Assembly: GCA_947167855.1 (NCBI GenBank)
Contig: CAMVJR010000005.1
Location: 1 to 48,192, forward strand
DNA length: 48,192 nucleotides
Reading direction: 5' to 3'
DNA from: an uncultured Bacteroidales bacterium
Lineage (GTDB): Bacteria > Bacteroidota > Bacteroidia > Bacteroidales > UBA932
Shown: positions 19,211-26,261 of the stretch, piece by piece
How positions within the stretch are numbered: the stretch's first letter is position 1
How the letters are laid out: each line of letters starts with the position of its first letter
The notes under the pieces: generated by a model
What the model was told of the DNA's origin: nothing
Seen by the model: only the letters and a program-made list of their open reading frames with translations
Database searches by the model: none
Position numbers and translations under genes: made by a program

Positions 19211-19453
19211 ATGAGTATCGAAGAAATTAAAGAGAAAGTGACCACCTTCCTGGTGGAAGAATTGGAAATTGAAGAATCTAAGATTGCCGATAACGCCCGC
19301 CTCAAAGAGGACCTGGGTATTGATTCCCTGGAAGTGGTGGATGTAGTAGTGCTGGTAGAAGACGTTTTCGGTTACAAGATGAAACCGGAAGACTTCAAGG
19401 AACTCAAGACCCTGGAAGATTTCTGCCAGTTTATCCAGAAGAATATTGCCTAA
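19211..19453 (+). CDS. acyl carrier protein
   Basis: LKEDLGIDSLEVVDVVVLVEDVFG with 4'-PP Ser motif DSLE. Confidence 0.93.
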   Translation: MSIEEIKEKVTTFLVEELEIEESKIADNARLKEDLGIDSLEVVDVVVLVEDVFGYKMKPEDFKELKTLEDFCQFIQKNIA

Positions 19454-20327
19454 GGCGGCCGCACATAAGAAGTGGAAGGGAAGCCTGGACGGTGCGCCCT
19501 GGATGCACCGTGCACTGATTTCCCTGGCCCACATTCTTCCCCTGCGCCTGCTGTATGGGTGCATGTCCCTGGCCATTCCTTTCTATGTCCTGCTGGACGG
19601 AAGGGGCCGGAGGGCCTCCTACTCCTTTTTCCGGAACCGGATGGGTTACGGACGCGTGAGGAGTTTCCTGCACGTGTTTGTGAACATGTACAACATGGGC
19701 AAGGTGGTCATAGACCGCTTTGCCGCCTATGCCGGCAAACAGTTCCGGATCAGCGGACAGGACCGCTACTTATACGACACCCTGGTTCCAGACGGCACCT
19801 ATATGATGCTGTCGTCCCATGTGGGCAATTTTGAGCTGTCCGGGTATATGATTCCCTCTCCCAGACCGGTCAAGACGCTGGTCTACGCCGGAGAGAACGC
19901 CCAGGTGATGGCTCAGCGCTCCCGGCTGTTCAAGGACTGCAACATAGAAATGGTACCCGTCAAGGAAGACATGTCCCATCTCTTTATCCTGAACGACGCC
20001 CTGCAAAACGGAGAGGTAGTCTCCGTGGCGGCCGACCGTTCCTTTGGCTCGTCCAAGACCGTCCTCTGCCCGTTCATGGGCCAGGAGGCGCCCTTCCCGG
20101 CCGGTCCCTTTACCCTGGCGGTGCGACGCGGCGCCAAGGTCCTGGCCGTGTTTGTGGTCAAGGAGGGAGTCCGGGATTTCCGGGCCATCGTAGAGGAATT
20201 ACAGGCCGATGGAACCGGTCAGGCCCGGGTAGAATCCCTGGCCAAGGCTTACGCCACCGTCCTGGAGCGGGTAACCCGGCAGTATCCGGACCAATGGTTT
20301 AACTTTTATGATTTCTGGGCCGCATGA
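19446..20327 (+). CDS. LpxL/HtrB-like lipid acyltransferase
   Basis: YMMLSSHVGNFELSGYM (HxxxxE-like), VVSVAADRSFGSSKT, PAGPFTLAVRRGAKVLAVFV; TTG start overlapping the ACP stop. Confidence 0.85.
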   Translation: MPKAAAHKKWKGSLDGAPWMHRALISLAHILPLRLLYGCMSLAIPFYVLLDGRGRRASYSFFRNRMGYGRVRSFLHVFVNMYNMGKVVIDRFAAYAGKQFRISGQDRYLYDTLVPDGTYMMLSSHVGNFELSGYMIPSPRPVKTLVYAGENAQVMAQRSRLFKDCNIEMVPVKEDMSHLFILNDALQNGEVVSVAADRSFGSSKTVLCPFMGQEAPFPAGPFTLAVRRGAKVLAVFVVKEGVRDFRAIVEELQADGTGQARVESLAKAYATVLERVTRQYPDQWFNFYDFWAA

Positions 20328-20755
20328 GCAGTTTCCACGATATTCCCATAGGTGAACTCCTTCCACAGCAGCCTCCGTTCCGCTTTGTGGACCACATCGA
20401 GTACTACGGAGATGGCGAGACCCGCGTGAGCTTTACGCCGGGCAGCGGCAACCTGCTCATGGAAGACGGCTGCCTGAGCGCCGCCGGTCTCATGGAGCAC
20501 ATGGCCCAGGCCAGTGCCACCCGCGTGGGCTATTACAGCAAATATATCCTGCATATCCCGGTAAGCATCGGCTACATTGGCCAGGTGCGCAAATGGACGC
20601 TGAATCGTCTTCCCAAGGCCGGAGAGCTGCTGGAAACCTCCGTATACCTGCGCCAGGAAGTGTTCAACATTTCCCTGGCCGATATAGAAGTGCGTACGGC
20701 CGCCGGCGAAGTGCTGGCTACCGCCTCCCTGAAAACCGCCCTCAAAGATGACTAA
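20324..20755 (+). CDS. 3-hydroxyacyl-ACP dehydratase-like hot-dog protein (ApeP/FabZ-like)
   Basis: IGELLPQQPPFRFVDHIEYY ... LSAAGLMEHMAQASATRVGYY. Confidence 0.8.
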   Translation: MSSFHDIPIGELLPQQPPFRFVDHIEYYGDGETRVSFTPGSGNLLMEDGCLSAAGLMEHMAQASATRVGYYSKYILHIPVSIGYIGQVRKWTLNRLPKAGELLETSVYLRQEVFNISLADIEVRTAAGEVLATASLKTALKDD

Positions 20756-21830
20756 GGTATACTGCATAGGCTGCGGCCTGGTAACGCCGGTGGGAAATAC
20801 GCCGGCGGAGGTCCTGGCTGCCGTCCGTGCCGGCAAGACGGCCTTCCGCCAATATGAAGGCTGGCCGGAACCGTATTACGCCTCCCTGCTGGACCGCAGC
20901 GGTTTCGAGGGTCCGTCGTTCTTTGATCACATTGTCCTCCAGGCGGCTCAGGCAGCCGTTCAGGAGGCGGGTATAGACGCATCTTCGGCCCGGGTGGGTC
21001 TGGTGCTCTCTACTATTAAAGCTAATATTGATAAAATAGACTCCGAGGATGTGTCTCTGGCTGCTGCCGCTGAGACGCTGGCCAAGAGTCTGGGTGTAAC
21101 TACGGCGCCTGTGGTGGTGTCCAATGCCTGTATCTCTGGATTAGCGGCCCTGTTGCAAGGGGTGCGGATGATCCGGAGCGGGGAGTTTGACCACGTCATC
21201 GTGGCCGGAGCCGAGGTGCAGAGCCGCTTCATCGTCACCGGTTTCCAATCCCTGAAAGCCCTTTCCCTTAACCCTTGTAAACCGTTTGATGCAGATAGAG
21301 AAGGATTAAATGTAGGTGAAGCGTCAGCAGCGATAGTATTATCTGCCCACGCCGACCGGCCATCTTGGGAGATTGTTGATGGAGCGGTGCGGAATGATGC
21401 CAATCATATTTCGGGACCGTCCAGGACGGGGGAGGGCAGCTACAATGCACTCCGATATGTGCTGGAGGGCGTGAAGGCCGATGAACTGGCGTTTGTGAAC
21501 GTGCATGGCACGGCAACAAGATACAATGACCAGATGGAAGCCATTGCCCTGAACAGGGCGGGTTTGCAGGACGTGCCGGTGAATGCCCTCAAGGGCATCT
21601 TCGGCCATACCATGGGAGCTGCAGGTATTCTGGAGTCCATCGTCTCCATGCAGGCCTGCGATGCGGGCATTGTCCTGCCCACGCAGGGCTTCTCCCGGAT
21701 GGGCGTGGAACCGGCCGTGAATGTATCGGCCCAGGAGAGAAAGACGGACAAGCAGGCTTTTGTGAAACTGCTGTCCGGATTTGGCGGCGTGAACGGAGCT
21801 TTGCTCTTTAGAAAAGGAGGTGCCCGATGA
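20748..21830 (+). CDS. beta-ketoacyl-ACP synthase
   Basis: VVVSNACISGLAALLQG (Cys), NVHGTATRYND, KGIFGHTMGAAG (His). Confidence 0.9.
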   Translation: MTKVYCIGCGLVTPVGNTPAEVLAAVRAGKTAFRQYEGWPEPYYASLLDRSGFEGPSFFDHIVLQAAQAAVQEAGIDASSARVGLVLSTIKANIDKIDSEDVSLAAAAETLAKSLGVTTAPVVVSNACISGLAALLQGVRMIRSGEFDHVIVAGAEVQSRFIVTGFQSLKALSLNPCKPFDADREGLNVGEASAAIVLSAHADRPSWEIVDGAVRNDANHISGPSRTGEGSYNALRYVLEGVKADELAFVNVHGTATRYNDQMEAIALNRAGLQDVPVNALKGIFGHTMGAAGILESIVSMQACDAGIVLPTQGFSRMGVEPAVNVSAQERKTDKQAFVKLLSGFGGVNGALLFRKGGAR

Positions 21831-22321
21831 AGCAAGTCAGTATTCCTTCCGGCGCTTCTTTGACGGCGCTGTACCGGGAGTGGGTAGGGGACTATCCCAA
21901 GTTCTTCAAGATGGATACCCTGAGCAAACTGGGCTTCCTTCTGACGGAAATGCTGGTGCACGATGAGCCGGATCGGTTCACGTTTAGGGAAGACCGCGCG
22001 GTGCTTGTTTTTAGCCGCGAAGGGTGCATTGCCAACGACAGACATTACGCCGAATCCATGCAGGATTTCCCTTCTCCGGCTCTGTTCGTTTACACGCTTC
22101 CCAACATTGTTTCCGGAGAGATTTCCATCCGCAACAAATGGGGTGGAGAGAGCTCGGCCTTTGTGCTGGAAAGCTACGATGAGGCCCGGATTTGGGCCCT
22201 GGTAAGGCAGGCTTTTCAGGATAAGTGCACCCAGTCCGCCTTGGTGGCCTGGATGGATTGTAAATCCGATACTGAGTGGGTAACTAACGCTTGGTTAGTG
22301 GATAAAACAGATATGTTATAG
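21827..22321 (+). CDS. short beta-ketoacyl synthase-like protein (Ketoacyl-synt_2-type)
   Basis: SPALFVYTLPNIVSGEISIRNKWGGESSAFV resembles the KS-like N-terminal family of aryl polyene clusters. Confidence 0.6.
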   Translation: MKQVSIPSGASLTALYREWVGDYPKFFKMDTLSKLGFLLTEMLVHDEPDRFTFREDRAVLVFSREGCIANDRHYAESMQDFPSPALFVYTLPNIVSGEISIRNKWGGESSAFVLESYDEARIWALVRQAFQDKCTQSALVAWMDCKSDTEWVTNAWLVDKTDML

Positions 22322-22343
22322 TTGATAACAAAAATGTTAATAT

Positions 22344-22604
22344 ATGGAAAACTTAATTAATGAGCTTAAATTAAAGGTAATTGACGCCTTGAACCTGGAT
22401 GGGATGACCCCTGAGGATATTGAAGACAATGCTCCTCTGTTTGGAGACGAAGGTCTGGGGCTGGACTCCATCGATGTGCTGGAACTGATTGTCCTTTTGG
22501 AGAAGAATTATGGCATCCGCCTGGCTTCTCCCGCCCAGGGCAAAGAGGTCTTCCAGAGCGTGGCCGTGATGGCCGACTACGTGGCCAAGAATCGCGCCAA
22601 ATAA
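22344..22604 (+). CDS. acyl carrier protein
   Basis: GDEGLGLDSIDVLELIVLLEKNYGIRL. Confidence 0.93.
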   Translation: MENLINELKLKVIDALNLDGMTPEDIEDNAPLFGDEGLGLDSIDVLELIVLLEKNYGIRLASPAQGKEVFQSVAVMADYVAKNRAK

Positions 22605-23759
22605 GTGAAGCCGGAACTGGTCATAACGGGTGCCGGCGTGGTGAGCGCCATTGGGGTGGGCAAGGCTGCCAACCTCGACAGTCTGCTGCATGCCCGACCG
22701 GGCGTGGAGCCGGTGCGCTTCCTGGCTACGGATCTCAAGGATTTCCCCGTGGGAGAGGTCAAGCTCTCCAACGAGGAGCTGGCCGCCCGTTGCGGTGCTC
22801 CCGCCAACTGGCCCCGGACCACGCTGCTTTCCATCTGCGCCCTGCAGGAAGCCCTGGAGCAGGCAGGACTGGCCGATGGAACCGGCATGCGTCTGATAGG
22901 TGGCACCACGGTGGGTGGAATGGATCTGACGGAAAAAGTATTCCCCAAGTATTCCCCCCATCACGGATGCGGAGCTTCCACAGACCTGGCCGCTCTCTTC
23001 ATTGGGGGCTTTGAAGACGCCACCACCTTGTCTACGGCCTGTTCATCGGCCGCCAATGCCTTTATCTTTGGCGCCAACCTCCTGCGCACCGGCCAGTACG
23101 AGCGCGTGGTGGTAGGAGGCAGCGAGAGCCTCTCCAACTATCACCTGAACGGTTTCAACTCCCTCATGATCCTGGACCGGGAACCCTGCCGTCCCTTTGA
23201 CGCCACCCGCGCCGGTCTCAACCTGGGAGAAGGAGCTGCCTATCTGGTGCTGGAAAGCCTGGAGAGCGCCCTCAAGCGCGGCGCCCAGCCGCTGGCCCGG
23301 CTCTCCGGCTTTGGCAATGCCTGCGACGCCTTCCACCAGACCGCCTCTTCCGAGAACGGAGAAGGCGCGTATCTGGCCATGCAGAAGGCGCTGAACCTGG
23401 CCGGCCTGCAGCCTTCCCAGATTGACTACATCAATGCCCACGGCACGGGTACGCCCAACAACGATGCCTCCGAGAGCACCGCTCTTAAGCGCATCTTTGA
23501 CGGGAAGGTGCCGCCCGTGAGTTCTACCAAGGCCTTTACCGGCCATACCACCAGCGCATCGGGTTCCATCGAGGCGGTCTTCTGCCTCCTGGCCCTGCAG
23601 CACGGCTTTATTCCTCCGCAGCTGAATTACAGCACGCCGGATCCCGCCTGTGTGATGCCTTGTACATCGGCCCTTCAAAAACCTCTCAAGCATATCCTTT
23701 CCAACGCTTTTGGGTTTGGGGGCAACGATTCTTCCTTTATCCTGAGTGTCTATGAGTAG
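22605..23759 (+). CDS. beta-ketoacyl-ACP synthase (FabF-like), GTG start
   Basis: TTLSTACSSAANAFIFG, NAHGTGTPNNDASE, KAFTGHTTSASG. Confidence 0.92.
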   Translation: MKPELVITGAGVVSAIGVGKAANLDSLLHARPGVEPVRFLATDLKDFPVGEVKLSNEELAARCGAPANWPRTTLLSICALQEALEQAGLADGTGMRLIGGTTVGGMDLTEKVFPKYSPHHGCGASTDLAALFIGGFEDATTLSTACSSAANAFIFGANLLRTGQYERVVVGGSESLSNYHLNGFNSLMILDREPCRPFDATRAGLNLGEGAAYLVLESLESALKRGAQPLARLSGFGNACDAFHQTASSENGEGAYLAMQKALNLAGLQPSQIDYINAHGTGTPNNDASESTALKRIFDGKVPPVSSTKAFTGHTTSASGSIEAVFCLLALQHGFIPPQLNYSTPDPACVMPCTSALQKPLKHILSNAFGFGGNDSSFILSVYE

Positions 23760-24282
23760 GGAAGTGTATATCCGCGCCGTTGTCAAGCTGGGGTCCCAGG
23801 ACCCGGACTTCAAGGAGGTGATTTCCCCCATGGAGGCCCGCCGCATGGGCCGTCTGCTCAAACGGGCGGTCTGGTGCTCCTCCAAGGCCCTGCAGGAAGC
23901 CGGCATTGTGATGCCCGACGCCGTGATTACGGCTACGGACTACGGCTGTATGGAGAATTCCGAGGCCTTCCTCCAGGGTGTTCTCAATCCCCAGGAAGGG
24001 GCCATGAGTCCCACCAAGTTCATGCAGAGTACCCACAATACCATTGGCTCCCTCATTGCCATCCGGCTGGGTTGCCATGGGTACAATGCTACCTATTCCC
24101 ATACCGGCTGCTCGCTGCGCAGTGCCCTGGAAGATGCCATGATGCAGCTCCAGCTGGGAGAAATTGATAATGCCCTCGTGGGCTGGTACGACGAGCGTAC
24201 CCCCGCCATGGATGCCATGCACCTTCCCGGTACGGAGCACGCCGTGGCCATCGTTTTATCTGTGAATCCCCAATCCAAGTAG
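23752..24282 (+). CDS. truncated KS-like protein lacking an obvious catalytic Cys
   Basis: SPTKFMQSTHNTIGSLIAIRLGCHGYNATYSHTGCSLRSALEDAMMQL; about 177 aa, KS N-terminal-like. Confidence 0.65.
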   Translation: MSREVYIRAVVKLGSQDPDFKEVISPMEARRMGRLLKRAVWCSSKALQEAGIVMPDAVITATDYGCMENSEAFLQGVLNPQEGAMSPTKFMQSTHNTIGSLIAIRLGCHGYNATYSHTGCSLRSALEDAMMQLQLGEIDNALVGWYDERTPAMDAMHLPGTEHAVAIVLSVNPQSK

Positions 24283-24286
24283 ATAT

Positions 24287-24643
24287 ATGTTCAGACTCCT
24301 TTTCCTTTCGGTGATTCAGTCCATCCTGATGTGCAGCGCCCAGTCCCTGTTCAAGGTGGCCGCTACCCACATGGAGCCTTTTTCCTGGACCTGGACCTTT
24401 TTCCGGGACAGTGTTCTCCTGAACTGGTGGCTGGCGGCGGCCGGTGCCTGCGGCATAGCCGGCGTCATCGAGTGGATGTATATGCTCAAGACCTACCCCT
24501 TCAGCCAGGTATATCCGCTCTCTTCCATGAGTTTCCTCTTTGGTATGTTTGTTGCCATGATCTTCTTTAAAGAGACCGTCGTCTGGCAGCAGTGGGTGGG
24601 CGTATTCCTCATTCTGGCCGGTTGCGGTCTCATTGCACGCTAA
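24287..24643 (+). CDS. EamA/SMR-type small membrane transporter
   Basis: Four hydrophobic segments, YPLSSMSFLFGMFVAMIFFKETVVWQQWVGVFLILAGCGLIAR. Confidence 0.8.
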   Translation: MFRLLFLSVIQSILMCSAQSLFKVAATHMEPFSWTWTFFRDSVLLNWWLAAAGACGIAGVIEWMYMLKTYPFSQVYPLSSMSFLFGMFVAMIFFKETVVWQQWVGVFLILAGCGLIAR

Positions 24644-25143
24644 TGAAAAGAGGGCTTGCATATCTTCTGACGGCCGTTCTGGCCCTGACCTGTGCCTTGA
24701 CAGCACGGGCCCAGGAAGACGTATGGGCCAAGGTCAAGGAAGTGAACATGCCCAAGAAGACCCTTGCGGCCCATTGGAACCGGATTTACCGCTCTCCCAT
24801 GCTGCAGGAGGACCTCCTGAGCGAGGGTACGGTTTCGTTGGTACAGCCGGACCGTCTGCGCTGGGAAACCCTCAAGCCGGTGAACCGCGTAACGGAGCTG
24901 GACGGCACCCAGGATAAGGGCCGATTCCGTCTTCCGCAGGAGAAGGATTTCAAGGTGAAGGTGCTGGAAGGAGACACGTATTCCGTGCAGCTCACGCCCC
25001 TTAGAAGAGACCTCAAACAGCTGGTTGGTCAAATTGTATTAACGGTTGAGAAGAAGACGTATAAGCTTCTTAATGTTACCATATTAGGCGTTGATGGAGA
25101 TTGGACGCAAATCACTTTCTCCCAAGTAAAAATGGACGAGTAA
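24643..25143 (+). CDS. LolA-like outer-membrane lipoprotein carrier
   Basis: Signal peptide; LLSEGTVSLVQPDRLRWETLKP; ATG overlaps the upstream stop. Confidence 0.75.
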   Translation: MKRGLAYLLTAVLALTCALTARAQEDVWAKVKEVNMPKKTLAAHWNRIYRSPMLQEDLLSEGTVSLVQPDRLRWETLKPVNRVTELDGTQDKGRFRLPQEKDFKVKVLEGDTYSVQLTPLRRDLKQLVGQIVLTVEKKTYKLLNVTILGVDGDWTQITFSQVKMDE

Positions 25144-25144
25144 T

Positions 25145-25465
25145 ATGCTGGAAGGATTCCTGTACAAGATAGTGGAAAAAGGAGACGGCTGCGCCCAGGT
25201 GCAGCTGCTTCCGGAGAGCCCCATTTATGCCGCCCATTTCCCGGGCTTTCCCGTTACGCCCGGCGTTACGCTGGTGCAGATGGGCCTGGAATTGATGGGC
25301 AAAAAACTCAAAAGCGCCAAAGATATCAAGTTCGTGGTGCCGGTGCTTCCTTCTGAGGAGGGCACGGTGCTCAAATACGAATGGACCGTTGCAGAAGACC
25401 GGGCCGATGTCTCCGTCTTCCTCTCCGACGGAACCCTCTGTGCAAAAATGGCCCTGGGCGTATGA
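25145..25465 (+). CDS. hot-dog fold 3-hydroxyacyl-ACP dehydratase-like protein
   Basis: YAAHFPGFPVTPGVTLVQMGLEL. Confidence 0.75.
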   Translation: MLEGFLYKIVEKGDGCAQVQLLPESPIYAAHFPGFPVTPGVTLVQMGLELMGKKLKSAKDIKFVVPVLPSEEGTVLKYEWTVAEDRADVSVFLSDGTLCAKMALGV

Positions 25466-26205
25466 ACGATACCCTGATCCTGGTTCCCACTTACAACAAT
25501 GCCGGCACGCTGGAAAACGTGCTGCAGCGTTGTCTGGAGCAGGGTTTGCCCGTATTGGTGGTAGACGACGGCAGCACCGACGATACCGCCCGGCTCCTCA
25601 AGGAGATGCCCGGTCAAGCCGGGCATGACGGAACGGATCGGCCATCCCTTCGGGTGATTACCCATCCGGTGAACCAGGGCAAGGGCCGGGCTTTGAAAAC
25701 GGGCTTTCAGGAGGCCCTGAAGCTGGGTTACAGCTATGTAATCACCATCGACTCCGACGGACAGCACTTCCCGGAGGATATCCCCACCCTGCTAGCCCAG
25801 AAAGGGGAGAAGACCCTGGTAGTGGGCAGCCGCTCGCAGATGGGGGCCGATGGAGGCAGCTCCTTTGCCAACCGCTTTTCCAATTTCTGGTTCCGGCTTT
25901 ATACCGGCGTGAATTTGCCCGACACTCAGACGGGCTTCCGGCTGTATCCCGTGAAGGCACTGCCTTCCCTCCGGATCCTGAGCGCCCGCTATGAGGCCGA
26001 GCTGGCCCTGCTGGTTTTCAGCGCCTGGAAAGGCCTGGAACTCAAGCCGGTAGCCGTTAGGGTGTCTTATCCGGAGGACCGGGTTTCCCATTTTAGGCCC
26101 GGCGCAGACTTCTTCAGAATCTCCATTCTCAATACGGTTTTGCTGCTCATCAGCCTGGTGTATGGCTGGCCCCGGACCCTGCTCAGACGAATCCTGGGAA
26201 AGTAA
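25462..26205 (+). CDS. family 2 glycosyltransferase (dolichyl-phosphate mannosyltransferase-like)
   Basis: LILVPTYNNAGTLENVL, VVDDGSTDDTARLL, TIDSDGQHFPEDIP, DTQTGFRLYP. Confidence 0.92.
   Translation: MNDTLILVPTYNNAGTLENVLQRCLEQGLPVLVVDDGSTDDTARLLKEMPGQAGHDGTDRPSLRVITHPVNQGKGRALKTGFQEALKLGYSYVITIDSDGQHFPEDIPTLLAQKGEKTLVVGSRSQMGADGGSSFANRFSNFWFRLYTGVNLPDTQTGFRLYPVKALPSLRILSARYEAELALLVFSAWKGLELKPVAVRVSYPEDRVSHFRPGADFFRISILNTVLLLISLVYGWPRTLLRRILGK
25606..25626. repeat. Palindromic element inside the GT2 gene
   Basis: ATGCCCGG-TCAAG-CCGGGCAT followed by GACGG; encodes MPGQAGHDG. Confidence 0.7.
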
Positions 26206-26230
26206 TCCTTCTTTTCTAGCCGGATTTTTA

Positions 26231-26249
26231 TTACATTTGTAAAATGTAA
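26231..26249. promoter_or_regulatory. Perfect inverted repeat TTACATTT-GTA-AAATGTAA overlapping TACATTTG
   Basis: 8-bp arms, 3-bp spacer, about 15 bp upstream of the MMPL-PlsC start at 26262. Confidence 0.5.
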
Positions 26250-26261
26250 AACGACGATTCG

